Shown: positions 9,151 to 17,643 of the stretch, in pieces | Numbering within the stretch: position 1 is the stretch's first letter | Layout: each line of letters starts with the position of its first letter | NCBI RefSeq assembly: GCF_030517065.1 | Contig: NZ_CP103950.1 | Coordinates: forward strand, 1,488,001-1,552,000 | From: Riemerella columbina | Lineage (GTDB): Bacteria; Bacteroidota; Bacteroidia; Flavobacteriales; Weeksellaceae | Reading direction: 5' to 3' | Length of the DNA: 64,000 nucleotides | Notes under the pieces: model-generated | Told to the model about the DNA's origin: nothing | Databases searched by the model: none | Seen by the model: the letters and a program-made list of their open reading frames with translations, nothing else | Position numbers and translations under genes: made by a program

Positions 9151-9534
9151 TCAATAAAAACAAAAAATTAAGCCTAACCCTTCAAAGCCTTTAAAAACAT
9201 CTATAAATAATAAACAAAAAATAACTGAAATAACAGTTGATAATACAATTAGTGATATTTGTATTTTCGTATCAAGTTCTTTATTATCATCATTTTTTAT
9301 GGGTAAATTTAGGTTTTTGGGATTTTTCATTAGAAACCCAATCCATATTAAAATGAGAGCATTCAATAGTATTGGAACAAACATCAATATTTTCTTTCCG
9401 AATTTTGCTTTATCCCCATATCCGTATATTCGGATGAGATCTGGGATATTTTCGAACTTATACAATAAATAGAATGTATAAAGAACCACTATACCGATGG
9501 GTATTAAGTAAAGTATTTTTACTTTTTTGTTCAT
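9151..9534 (-). CDS. DUF1648-like membrane protein
   Basis: A 127-residue protein with three hydrophobic segments (about 6-26, 49-69 and 96-124). The first loop, ENIPDLIRIYGYGDKAKFGKK, resembles the DUF1648 signature in which a proline and a glycine/aspartate pair lie between the first two spans. It is AT-rich and not clearly linked to a pathway. I start at the ATG at 9534; the longer frame relies on a TTG. It is downstream of the GLPGLI gene on the same strand, 74 bp away, and could be cotranscribed. Function unknown. Confidence 0.7.
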   Translation of the reverse strand: MNKKVKILYLIPIGIVVLYTFYLLYKFENIPDLIRIYGYGDKAKFGKKILMFVPILLNALILIWIGFLMKNPKNLNLPIKNDDNKELDTKIQISLIVLSTVISVIFCLLFIDVFKGFEGLGLIFCFY

Positions 9535-9608
9535 TATTTTAAGTTTTGATACATAGAACACAAACAAATCATATTATCCCAAACACTTCCTAAAAGATAA
9601 GCCAATAT

Positions 9609-10451
9609 CTATTTACTTTTATCAATATCATTATCGTTTTCTTTATAATATTGAATCCACTCGGCTTCTTTTCGTCTGATGTAATCGTCAGAAAGCAGGT
9701 TGGCTAATGTTATATAATCTCCATCTGGCTGGGTGATAATCCCTTGTCTGAGTTTTCGTGCAGGATCTTTTTTATGGTTCTCAAAGGCTTTTTGATATTT
9801 TGCTTTGGTAACGCTAATCGCTCTTTTAAAAACTCCAGGAAGATAGTCATTATCCGCTACATTGTTCTCCAAGCCTATCATTTTAAACACATAAGAATTG
9901 GTGCGATCATGGGCCGCCAAGACCAATCCTGGCAGCTGTCCTAAAATATAAGGTCCATACGAAAGCGGAATATCACTGGTAAAATAGACTTCCCAATCTC
10001 TGCCATTCACCTTTGCGGTGGCTTTTCGTGCGGAATAACTACCGATATTTTGAGTCTCCTCACCTATTTTCCATTGGGTATTTTTAACCTCTGGATATTT
10101 GTAGATATCTCCGTCAAAAATTCTGTATATTTCGTATTGTTTCCCATCATCTACCACGCCAATATTGTATTTTGGATACTTCATTTTACTAAAATCAACA
10201 CTCACGCCACCTACTATTTTTGACTCTTCCAATAGTTTAGCGTTTATCGAATCCAATGATAGATATGTGGCATTAAAAAATTTAGAGGTATTTGTCTTGG
10301 TGTTGATTTCAAGGATATATACATCAATATCTGCTGGCGTTTCTGGGAGAAGATTGGGCTTACTCTCCAACTGATAATACACCCGAACGGTATTCTGGCT
10401 ATACCCAACGATACAAAGCAACACAGCGCAAAAGAAAATTAACTTTTTCAT
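9609..10451 (-). CDS. GLPGLI-family exported protein
   Basis: An exported protein of the GLPGLI family, which is found almost only in Bacteroidota and has no established function. The 280-residue sequence begins with a signal peptide (MKKLIFFCAVLLCIVGYSQ). The defining motif near residue 170 reads LGQLPGLVL instead of GLPGLI, preceded by SDIPLSYGPYI, and an SARKATAKVNGRDWEVYFT segment typical of the family lies just before it. The C-terminal quarter is charged. It is probably periplasmic or outer-membrane associated. It lies downstream of a 268-bp AT-rich gap that contains the terminator of the preceding gene and nothing else I can identify. Confidence 0.88.
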   Translation of the reverse strand: MKKLIFFCAVLLCIVGYSQNTVRVYYQLESKPNLLPETPADIDVYILEINTKTNTSKFFNATYLSLDSINAKLLEESKIVGGVSVDFSKMKYPKYNIGVVDDGKQYEIYRIFDGDIYKYPEVKNTQWKIGEETQNIGSYSARKATAKVNGRDWEVYFTSDIPLSYGPYILGQLPGLVLAAHDRTNSYVFKMIGLENNVADNDYLPGVFKRAISVTKAKYQKAFENHKKDPARKLRQGIITQPDGDYITLANLLSDDYIRRKEAEWIQYYKENDNDIDKSK

Positions 10452-10663
10452 TATTAAAAGATATTAGAATTACTAAAAAATATTATTTACCGAGGTTTTT
10501 ATAATCATTTAGAACCTAAGATATGCCCAAAATTCTTGATAAAACCAACCTCAACGCAACAAATATAATCATTTTATAATAAAAAGCAATACCAAATCAA
10601 CTTTTAAGATAATAAAAAACAGCAAACCGTTTATCAGTGGAGAATTTATAAAATTCGTAATTT

Positions 10664-10698
10664 TAATAAAAAAGCCCCAACGCATCGGCATTAGGGCT
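10664..10698 (-). terminator. Terminator of the DAHP synthase/chorismate mutase gene
   Basis: On the minus strand an 11-bp stem (10688-10698 with 10673-10683, two wobbles) closes a 4-nt loop and is followed by TTTTTTATT. It lies 21 bp after the stop codon. Confidence 0.85.
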
Positions 10699-10719
10699 AA
10701 AATCATGATTAACAATATA

Positions 10720-11814
10720 TTACCCTTGTTGGGTGGGGGCTAACATCACTTTATTCTGCACCTCTATGGATTCCTCGTGGATGGCTTTGAATATTTTTTC
10801 TATAAAACCTTGTCCCATCCCTGTTTCATCGGCTTTTTGGGTGGCATATTCGGTGATGATTTTCCAACGCTCAGGCTGAAATATCGCAATGTTATTTTCC
10901 TTTTTTAGCGCTCCTATTTTCTCGGAAATTTTCATCCTTTGAGAAAGCATTTCTATCAACTGAAAATCTAAATCCGAAATGAGCGCTCGGTGTTTGTCCA
11001 TTTCATCTTTATAGCCCGAAATATCGGAAGTCCGCACTTTTAAACGGGCAATCATATCGGCTAAAACCTCTGGCGTAATCTGTTGTGCCGCATCACTCCA
11101 CGCTTGGTCTGGGTGGCAGTGAGTTTCAATCATCGCTCCTTCATAACCTACATTGAGGGCTTCTTGGGTCACATCAAACAAACCTTCTCTATTGCCACAA
11201 ATATGCGATGGATCCACCAACATCGGGATGTTAGGGAACTGATTTTTAAAATCTAAAGCAATTTGCCAATTCGGAATATTCCGATATTTGGTTTTTTGAT
11301 AAGTGGAAAATCCCCTGTGTATCACACCCAAATTCTGTATATCCTGCGCCAATAACCGCTCCAAAGCGCCTACCCAAAGGGCTAAATCTGGATTCACGGG
11401 ATTTTTAACCAAAACTGGCTTTTGGGTGCCTTTTAGTGCCACAGCAATTTCTTGGATTGTAAATGGATTCACCGTAGAGCGGGCACCGATCCAAAGAATA
11501 TCCACATCTGCCTCCACGGCAGCGTAGGCGTGGTGGGCATTTGCCACCTCCGTAGCGGTTTTAAATCCGAACTCCTCCTTTACTTTTTTGAGCCAACTGA
11601 GCCCAATTACACCCACTCCTTCAAAAGAGCCTGGCTTGGTTCTCGGCTTCCATATTCCAGCACGAAAAATATCCACTTTTGGTGTGCTATTTTTTATCCT
11701 TTCTGCCGTTTCTAACATTTGCATTTCGCTCTCTGCACTGCACGGCCCTGCGATCATCATCGGTTGAGCATAGGCTTCTATCCAACGATTGCTCAAATCT
11801 TTTAAATTCATCAT
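10720..11814 (-). CDS. Bifunctional DAHP synthase / chorismate mutase
   Basis: Makes 3-deoxy-D-arabino-heptulosonate 7-phosphate from PEP and erythrose 4-phosphate, and converts chorismate to prephenate: the first and a late step of phenylalanine/tyrosine synthesis. Residues 15-265 are the type I-beta DAHP synthase domain, with IAGPCSAES, FRAGIWKPRT, GARSTVNPF, VLVKNPVNPD, VIHRGFS and VDPSHICGNR. Residues about 270-355 are an AroQ-type chorismate mutase helix bundle, with KHRALISDLDFQLIEMLSQR and KIGALKKENN. This domain order is usual in Bacteroidota and lets prephenate regulate the synthase. Two consecutive ATGs are possible starts. It is 14 bp downstream of the dnaX tail. Confidence 0.95.
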   Translation of the reverse strand: MMNLKDLSNRWIEAYAQPMMIAGPCSAESEMQMLETAERIKNSTPKVDIFRAGIWKPRTKPGSFEGVGVIGLSWLKKVKEEFGFKTATEVANAHHAYAAVEADVDILWIGARSTVNPFTIQEIAVALKGTQKPVLVKNPVNPDLALWVGALERLLAQDIQNLGVIHRGFSTYQKTKYRNIPNWQIALDFKNQFPNIPMLVDPSHICGNREGLFDVTQEALNVGYEGAMIETHCHPDQAWSDAAQQITPEVLADMIARLKVRTSDISGYKDEMDKHRALISDLDFQLIEMLSQRMKISEKIGALKKENNIAIFQPERWKIITEYATQKADETGMGQGFIEKIFKAIHEESIEVQNKVMLAPTQQG

Positions 11815-11828
11815 TTGTGTTCTTAATC

Positions 11829-12431
11829 CTAACTAAAATCAAATTTCATAAGATCGTCTAAATCTTTAAGTAAAGAATTAGCTTCTATCATTTTATTAAA
11901 TATTTCACGCTTACTTTCTTCTTTTCCTGCGGTTAGATTTATGATTTTTTCTTGCTTTTCATACGCCAACTTTAACCGATAATTGTTGTATTTATGTTTA
12001 AAATGGCTTAAAAAATCAAGACTTGCGTTCTGAAACTCCAACTTGGCAGACTCGGAAGCGTATTTTATCGTAATTTCGTTTTCATTACTTTTATAAAGTT
12101 CAAAATTCCGCACGGCATTAAAGGTAACATTATCCTCCGTTGCCAATCTTTTCATAAAATGCTCCCACTCACTGAGGACATCATTATTACTGAAATGCCC
12201 ATCTGGTAGATGCTCTTCGGTTTCCTTCTCATCCTCTTTTTCCTCCACTTGGCTCACCTTATCCATCGCTTGTTTAATGCTATACAACGAATGGTTTTGA
12301 ACCTGCGCAATAGGCTGCGTAGCCGTTTTTACCGTTCTTTCGGGTGGTTTTTTAGTTTTGGGGGTAGAAGAAGCGGTTGGTGTAGATGCCGTTTCCTCTT
12401 TACGCACTGGCGGCGGTATAATTAAATGCTT
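11829..12431 (-). CDS. dnaX: DnaX tau-specific C-terminal region (-1 frame of dnaX)
   Basis: Open in the -1 frame from the A10 run to a stop at 11829, adding 200 residues after residue 359 of DnaX to give a predicted 559-residue tau. The first part is proline/threonine-rich linker, then a charged stretch (VSQVEEKEDEKETEEH), then a folded domain (SEWEHFMKRLATEDNV to the end) resembling the C-terminal domain of Bacteroidota DnaX that contacts the polymerase. As a separate gene it would have only a GTG codon at 12407, no visible promoter and no plausible ribosome-binding site, so expression by frameshifting or transcriptional slippage is the simplest explanation. An assembly error in the homopolymer is the main alternative. 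Confidence 0.75.
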   Translation of the reverse strand, partial: KHLIIPPPVRKEETASTPTASSTPKTKKPPERTVKTATQPIAQVQNHSLYSIKQAMDKVSQVEEKEDEKETEEHLPDGHFSNNDVLSEWEHFMKRLATEDNVTFNAVRNFELYKSNENEITIKYASESAKLEFQNASLDFLSHFKHKYNNYRLKLAYEKQEKIINLTAGKEESKREIFNKMIEANSLLKDLDDLMKFDFS

Positions 12432-13507
12432 TTTTTTTTAGTCGCCTCCGTGCCTTGGGTTAGGCTTGCCAATTGCATCAATGCAATTTCTACCGTGAGC
12501 CTCGGATTTTTTGAATTTTTATAGTTGATATCGGCGTGGTTACAGATTTCAATGGCTTCCACCAATTGTTGAGGCGTCCATTTTTGGCTTTGTTGAGAAA
12601 ATTTTTCTTTCGTATTCTCTCCCACCTCTATCAAATCTAAAGTGGTTGGATTTTGCGCCATCATCAAATCTCGATAATGGTTGCCCAACCCCGCGATGAA
12701 AATATGTGGGTCAAAGCCTTTTTTCACAATATCATTAAACGCTGTGAGTACCTTTGGAATATCGGCAGAATGCGCAAAATCTACAATCTGGATATATTGG
12801 TCATAGTCCAAAATATTAAGCACCTCTGCCGCTTTAGCCAGTGTGATATTTTTCTGCGTAAAAGTGACCAATCGGTCAAAAATAGACAAAGCATCTCTCA
12901 ATGCACCATCGGCTTTCTGCGCGATTAAAAACAAAGCATCATCTTCGTAAGAAATTCCTTCTTTATCCGCAATTTTTTTGAGATGAAGCTGAATATCTTC
13001 TATCGTAATACGCTTAAAATCATAGATTTGACAGCGGGATAAGATGGTCGGAATAATTTTGTGCTTCTCCGTGGTTGCCAAAATAAAAATGGCGTGTGCT
13101 GGCGGTTCTTCCAAAGTTTTCAGAAAGGCATTAAACGCCGCCGAAGACAGCATATGCACCTCATCAATAATATAAACTTTGTACTTCCCAATCTGCGGCG
13201 CATACCGCACTTGGTCGGTCAGCTCACGAATATCATCCACCGAGTTGTTAGAAGCGGCATCTAACTCAAATATATTATACGCGAAGCCGTCTTCACTGGT
13301 GGAGCCATCTTTTTCGTTAATTTTTCTGGCTAAAATTCTGGCACAAGTGGTCTTGCCCACTCCACGAGGTCCACAAAACAAAAGTGCCTGCGCCAACTGA
13401 TTTTCCGCTATGGCGTGTTCCAAAGTATCCGTAATATGAGATTGCCCCACAACCGTTTCAAACTCTTGTGGGCGATATTTACGCGCTGATACAATGAAAT
13501 TTTCCAT
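12422..13507 (-). CDS. dnaX: DNA polymerase III subunit gamma/tau, gamma-length frame
   Basis: The clamp-loader ATPase subunit. Residues 1-361 hold the AAA+ module: Walker A FCGPRGVGKTTCARILA near 43, the DEVHMLS Walker B near 115, the sensor-1 LATTE and the arginine-finger SRC motif at ILSRCQIYDF, then the collar domain. The four-cysteine zinc module present in E. coli DnaX between Walker A and DAAS is absent: the segment is short and reads INEKDGSTSEDGFAYN. The zero frame ends two codons after an AAA AAA AAA run (SI, stop), giving a gamma-sized product; the rest of the protein continues in the -1 frame. A -7 box lies 14 bp upstream of the ATG. Confidence 0.95.
   Translation of the reverse strand: MENFIVSARKYRPQEFETVVGQSHITDTLEHAIAENQLAQALLFCGPRGVGKTTCARILARKINEKDGSTSEDGFAYNIFELDAASNNSVDDIRELTDQVRYAPQIGKYKVYIIDEVHMLSSAAFNAFLKTLEEPPAHAIFILATTEKHKIIPTILSRCQIYDFKRITIEDIQLHLKKIADKEGISYEDDALFLIAQKADGALRDALSIFDRLVTFTQKNITLAKAAEVLNILDYDQYIQIVDFAHSADIPKVLTAFNDIVKKGFDPHIFIAGLGNHYRDLMMAQNPTTLDLIEVGENTKEKFSQQSQKWTPQQLVEAIEICNHADINYKNSKNPRLTVEIALMQLASLTQGTEATKKKSI
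12430..12449 (-). promoter_or_regulatory. Candidate dnaX slippage signal: A10 run with upstream GGAGG
   Basis: On the minus strand GGAGG (12445-12449) is followed five bases later by ten adenines (12430-12439). The zero frame reads ACT AAA AAA AAA AGC ATT stop, and the -1 frame reads on as AAG CAT TTA for 200 codons. Ribosomal slippage by -1 or transcriptional insertion of one A would both join the frames. E. coli dnaX uses A AAA AAG with an upstream Shine-Dalgarno-like stimulator; Thermus uses transcriptional slippage on an A run. Confidence 0.7.
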
Positions 13508-13521
13508 TCGCCAAAAATAAT

Positions 13522-13529
13522 CAAAAATA
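13522..13529 (-). promoter_or_regulatory. -7 box of dnaX
   Basis: The minus strand reads TATTTTTG 14 bp upstream of the dnaX ATG, matching TAnnTTTG. Confidence 0.5.
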
Positions 13530-13650
13530 GACTAACAATGCAAATATTTATCTGAAAAAAGATGATTTTAGTGGTATTCGCTTGGTTAGCAAAATCTAAA
13601 AAGACTTTGGTTATCATCATCCCAACGCTTCACAATCAAACGCCTGTCTT

Positions 13651-14754
13651 TCATCGCTCCAATACGGCTCTATAAGCGCCCATCAGCTCTGCGGCGATCA
13701 CTTCATCTTGAAATCTTTGCACATAATCTAAGCCCTTTTCTATGCGCCGTTGGCATTCGGCGGGGTTATCCCAAAGGAATAAGATTTTAGCTCGGATGTC
13801 GGCAATATTTTTAGGGTCTATATAGAGACTATCGGTACCGCCAGCTTCTGGCAAACTGCTGACATTGCTCGTGATTACCGGCGTTCCCGAAAACAAAGCT
13901 TCTATAACAGGAATACCAAAACCTTCAAATAAACTGGGGTAAATAAACAACTTTGCCAAACGATAAACGCCCGCCAAATCCTCCATAGAAACACCCGTAA
14001 GACACTGTACACTAACGCCTAAGCGCTGGGCTTCCTGTTGGATTTTATCATCATACGGCGTTGTTTTTCCCACCAGCACCAGCGGAATAGAAGTTCCTGC
14101 CAAGGCTTGCACCACACGATGCATATTTTTGCGAGGTTCTATGGTCCCCACATTGAGGAGAAATGCCTGAGGCAAGTTGTATTTTTTTCGGATAAGTTCT
14201 AATTTTTCCGTGCTAAAATCGGCTTTAAAAGCCTGATGACAACCTTGGTAGATCACTCTGATCTTCTTCTCTGGCACTTGGAGAAAATGGATGATATCTT
14301 GCTTGGTTTGCTCCGAAATGGCGATGATTAAATCGGCTTGTTGGGCGGCTTTTTTGAATTTCCAATAGTGGAGTTTTCTATCAATGAAAGAATAAAATTG
14401 GGGATAGCGCATAAAAATCAAATCGTGGATGGTAACCACTTTTTTCAATGCCTTGCCGTTCCATTTTAGTGGTAATTCACCAGAAAGCCCATGGAAAATA
14501 TCCACTCTCAATTTCTGTGCCTCTATGCCCATTTGGAGTTGTCTGGCGCCCCATTTACTACAGTGTTTTTTAAACGAAACTTGCGGTAGAGCTACAATAT
14601 CTTCCCCTCTATCCGAGGCTTTTTTTGCTAATAGAAAATACTGATTTTTAGGATAATATTCTGCCAATATCCTCACCAAATCTCTGGAATAATTGCCTAA
14701 TCCTGATGCATTATGAAAAAAACGCTTGGCATCATAGGCTATTTTTAGCATCAT
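13651..14754 (-). CDS. GT4-family glycosyltransferase (mannosyltransferase-like)
   Basis: A retaining GT-B glycosyltransferase of family 4, likely adding a sugar from a nucleotide donor to a lipid-linked glycan at the cytoplasmic face. The N-terminal domain contains DAKRFFHNASGLGNYSR, the usual glycine-rich acceptor loop, and VVTIHDLIFMRYP. The donor domain has LLNVGTIEPRKNM near 205 and the EX7E-type segment PSLFEGFGIPVIEALFSGTP near 275. Two adjacent ATGs are possible starts. Four genes (GT87-like, GT2, deacetylase, GT4) follow one another with 2-10 bp gaps on the minus strand, downstream of dapD, indicating a single glycan operon of which this is the last gene. Confidence 0.92.
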   Translation of the reverse strand: MMLKIAYDAKRFFHNASGLGNYSRDLVRILAEYYPKNQYFLLAKKASDRGEDIVALPQVSFKKHCSKWGARQLQMGIEAQKLRVDIFHGLSGELPLKWNGKALKKVVTIHDLIFMRYPQFYSFIDRKLHYWKFKKAAQQADLIIAISEQTKQDIIHFLQVPEKKIRVIYQGCHQAFKADFSTEKLELIRKKYNLPQAFLLNVGTIEPRKNMHRVVQALAGTSIPLVLVGKTTPYDDKIQQEAQRLGVSVQCLTGVSMEDLAGVYRLAKLFIYPSLFEGFGIPVIEALFSGTPVITSNVSSLPEAGGTDSLYIDPKNIADIRAKILFLWDNPAECQRRIEKGLDYVQRFQDEVIAAELMGAYRAVLER

Positions 14755-14758
14755 AAAT

Positions 14759-15529
14759 TTATTTTTTATCTTTCAGAAACTCGGTAAAGGTTCCGAAAGT
14801 TTTATTTTGTTTTTTAAAATAACGAATCAGCTGGTCAAAGCGCTCCACCATAGCATCGCCAGTGTTTTTGGTGGTATAAGCGGGCAGCCGATACTGAGGT
14901 TTTTGAATATCTACAAACTCCCAAGGATGAAAATAAAGGTTGAGATAGCCGTCTTTTTTCAATGCATAACGGCAAAGCCCTTGGTATAACACCTGTGGAA
15001 AATTATGAAAACTCAACCAAAATAAAGGCACCCTAAAATAAGACACCGATGCAGGCACCTGCCAAACACCACTCTGTTGAAAATAAGTGCGTGGCACCTT
15101 CAGATTATTATATCGCCCTGGTAAAAAAGTCGGGTTGATGGAGGAGTTATAATGATAACCCGCCTCCGCTACGGCTTGCTCTCGCACGGGGCTCATTCGT
15201 GGCATCCGCAATCCTCTAACTTCGGTGTTAAAAAGCGACTGCAACCGCTCTCGTGAGGTTTTTAAATCCTCCTCCTGAAACACCGAGTGGTACCAAGTGT
15301 GAGACGCCAACTCGTGCCCCTCCGCCAACAGCCGCTCCACCAAAGGTTGGGCGTGCTCTGCAAAAACAACAGTGGAGAAAAAAGTAGCCTTCACTTGGTG
15401 TTTTTTCAGCAAATCTAAAATCCGCTCAAGCCCTTGTGTAGAAACCGCAATTTGCTCCTCAAAGGGAATGTTGCCTTGGTACTCCAGTGGCATATCAAAC
15501 TCTTCTATATCAAATGAAAGTAGAATCAT
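14759..15529 (-). CDS. Polysaccharide deacetylase (NodB-type)
   Basis: A carbohydrate esterase 4-type deacetylase of 256 residues that would remove N-acetyl groups from a glycan or lipid-linked sugar. Conserved motifs are in order: motif 1 LSFDIEEFD at the N-terminus (catalytic base aspartate), KATFFSTVVFAE, the metal-binding SHTWYH near 78, RMPRMSP, and FHPWEF near 208, which is typical of the branch found in exopolysaccharide loci. No signal peptide is seen, so it should act in the cytoplasm on an intermediate. The surrounding glycosyltransferases are 4 bp downstream and 2 bp upstream. The substrate is unknown. Confidence 0.9.
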   Translation of the reverse strand: MILLSFDIEEFDMPLEYQGNIPFEEQIAVSTQGLERILDLLKKHQVKATFFSTVVFAEHAQPLVERLLAEGHELASHTWYHSVFQEEDLKTSRERLQSLFNTEVRGLRMPRMSPVREQAVAEAGYHYNSSINPTFLPGRYNNLKVPRTYFQQSGVWQVPASVSYFRVPLFWLSFHNFPQVLYQGLCRYALKKDGYLNLYFHPWEFVDIQKPQYRLPAYTTKNTGDAMVERFDQLIRYFKKQNKTFGTFTEFLKDKK

Positions 15530-15531
15530 AA

Positions 15532-16461
15532 TTAGAAATTTTTGCTTCGGATGATGTAATTGGGGCGTTCTTTTACTTGTTTGAAAATTTTACCGAGATA
15601 AATCCCCATAATTCCCATCAAAATAAACTGCATACCACCAAAAAAGACAATGGTGATAATTAAAGATGCCCAACCTGATATTTCTGTGCCTGCCCAAAAA
15701 GCATACGCCACATATAGTCCATAAATAAGAATGGAAAGTCCTGAAATGATAAATCCCAAATACGCCGCCAAATACAGCGGTTTTACACTAAATGCAGTAA
15801 TGCCCGTGAAGGCAAATTTCATCATTTTTTTGAGGTTGTAACTACTCTCTCCTGAAAAACGCTGTGCCGCCACAAACTCCACTCCTGTTTGCCGATAGCC
15901 TACCCAACTGGCCAAGCCTCGGAGGAATAAATCGTCTTCTTTCATCTCTCGCATAATGTCAACCACTTTGGCATCTATCAGCCTAAAATCTGAACCACCG
16001 CCGTGGGTTAAATCCACATCTGACAGTTGAGACAAAAAACGGTAAAACCATTGCGAAGTCAGCCTTTTAAAACGCGATATTTCTTTGGGATAAGTGCGAA
16101 TGGTATAGACCAAATCATAGCCTTGTTCCCATTTTTTTATCAATTCTGGAATGAGCTCTGGCGGATGTTGCAAATCGGTATCCATAGAAATTACGGCATT
16201 CCCCTGTGCCCAATCCATTCCCGCTTTTACCGCTGGCTGATGCCCAAAGTTACGGGAAAACTCTATATACTTCACCTCTGGAAATTCCGCTGCCATAGCC
16301 TCCAACTCCTGCTGAGTGCGGTCGCGACTGCCATCATTCACAAAGATCAATTCAAAATCATAGGCTGGTAAATTCTCAAATACAGCTTTGATTTTCTGAT
16401 GAATCGGACGGAGGTTAAACTCCTCATTATAAGCGGGTAAGATGATGGAAATGGTTTTCAT
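15532..16461 (-). CDS. GT2-family glycosyltransferase, DPM1/GtrB-like
   Basis: A membrane-anchored family 2 glycosyltransferase that typically transfers a sugar from a nucleotide donor to a polyprenyl phosphate. The catalytic domain (about 1-225) shows IILPAYNEE, FVNDGSRD, the DXD-type MDTDLQHPPE near 93, and GSDFRLID. Two C-terminal transmembrane segments (about 230-255 and 265-292) are followed by the signature YLGKIFKQVKERPNYI. This architecture matches bactoprenol glucosyltransferases. It sits within the four-gene glycan operon next to the GT87-like membrane protein, which could use the polyprenyl-phosphate sugar it makes. Confidence 0.93.
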   Translation of the reverse strand: MKTISIILPAYNEEFNLRPIHQKIKAVFENLPAYDFELIFVNDGSRDRTQQELEAMAAEFPEVKYIEFSRNFGHQPAVKAGMDWAQGNAVISMDTDLQHPPELIPELIKKWEQGYDLVYTIRTYPKEISRFKRLTSQWFYRFLSQLSDVDLTHGGGSDFRLIDAKVVDIMREMKEDDLFLRGLASWVGYRQTGVEFVAAQRFSGESSYNLKKMMKFAFTGITAFSVKPLYLAAYLGFIISGLSILIYGLYVAYAFWAGTEISGWASLIITIVFFGGMQFILMGIMGIYLGKIFKQVKERPNYIIRSKNF

Positions 16462-16466
16462 AGGTG

Positions 16467-17633
16467 TTAGGTTAAAGCGTAATCTTTTTCAAAATCCTTG
16501 GTTAGCAATTCATAAATGATGCGGAACCATACCAAACAACACGGCAACGCTTTTAGGGAGTATTTTATGATGTAATCTTCCTTAATCCACTTGGGGAACA
16601 AATCCGAAAACCCAAAGCAAGTGAGCACCATCACGAACAACATTAGCCCTATGCTAAGCGGCGTTTGCGTTTTTTGTATGATAAACCAAATCATTACCCC
16701 TGCCACAGCAATAATATAAGTGGGCGACTCTGAACCTGAGCTAAATAAAACGATGAACAGTAGCGTAGAAGCCAAAATCATCATCTGGAAAGGCAAATGC
16801 CGATATTGCGAAATTCTAATATAAGGCAAGGCAAACACCAAAATACCAGGAATTAGAAATGTTAAATTAGAAATCTCAGCACGCCCTAAAACTCGGCGCA
16901 CAATCCCCATCAGCGAGTAATCTTGCCGATTGCCCAGCACTTGGTTAGAAAGGTTTTTCTCGCTTAGAGATTGGTACCAATCCACATAAGAGTGCCAACC
17001 GAAATGGACATCAGAAAGCAACATCGGGAGGATGAAAAACAGCAAGCTCAGCCCAAACATTGAGAAAATCAATTTCCGTTTATTTTTAACGAAGAAAAAG
17101 CCTGAAAGCCCCGCTATACCATAAATTTTCACAAAAAACCCGATGAGAATAGCCGCCGCCGCGTGCACCTCCTGCCTACGATGGATATAAACCGCAGAAA
17201 GGATGAGCAATGCCGTAAGCGCCACATTAAACTGAAAACTTACCGCAGCGGTGATGTATTCCTGCAAACACAACCACGCCACAAAGGATTTTTTAGGCGC
17301 TGAGAAGGGTAACATTTTAAACGCATACACCAAAAGGGCAGCATTGGCTAAGTTCCAGAGTATCATCCCTAACCCATCTGGCAAAACAGCAAAGGGCATA
17401 ATCAACCAACTGAAAAAAATACCATAATGGTTGCTATCAAAATACTGTTCAGGATAGAGGGCGTAGAGGTTGGTTTTCTCCAGCGTGTGGTGGAATACAT
17501 ATTTGAAAATCAAATAATTATTATGCCGACCTTCGCCCATTTTGCTCACCGCTGTAAGTACCGCTGCCAGCAAATAAATCCCAAAAATACACTTAGGATT
17601 TGAAAAAAAACGCCACGCCTTTGTTTTCATCAT
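16467..17633 (-). CDS. GT87/DUF2029-like membrane glycosyltransferase
   Basis: A polytopic membrane protein of about 388 residues resembling the DUF2029/GT87 mannosyltransferase group, GT-C enzymes that use polyprenyl-phosphate sugars on the outer face of the inner membrane. Features are an N-terminal span, a first extracytoplasmic loop (NNYLIFKYVFHHTLEKTNLYA) and then NHYGIFFSWLIMPFAVLP, followed by about eight more hydrophobic segments. The acidic catalytic residues expected in the first loop cannot be assigned with certainty. I start at the ATG at 17633; the codon before it is TTG. It is 10 bp downstream of dapD and 5 bp upstream of the GT2 gene. Confidence 0.8.
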   Translation of the reverse strand: MMKTKAWRFFSNPKCIFGIYLLAAVLTAVSKMGEGRHNNYLIFKYVFHHTLEKTNLYALYPEQYFDSNHYGIFFSWLIMPFAVLPDGLGMILWNLANAALLVYAFKMLPFSAPKKSFVAWLCLQEYITAAVSFQFNVALTALLILSAVYIHRRQEVHAAAAILIGFFVKIYGIAGLSGFFFVKNKRKLIFSMFGLSLLFFILPMLLSDVHFGWHSYVDWYQSLSEKNLSNQVLGNRQDYSLMGIVRRVLGRAEISNLTFLIPGILVFALPYIRISQYRHLPFQMMILASTLLFIVLFSSGSESPTYIIAVAGVMIWFIIQKTQTPLSIGLMLFVMVLTCFGFSDLFPKWIKEDYIIKYSLKALPCCLVWFRIIYELLTKDFEKDYALT

Positions 17634-17643
17634 CAATGAGGAT

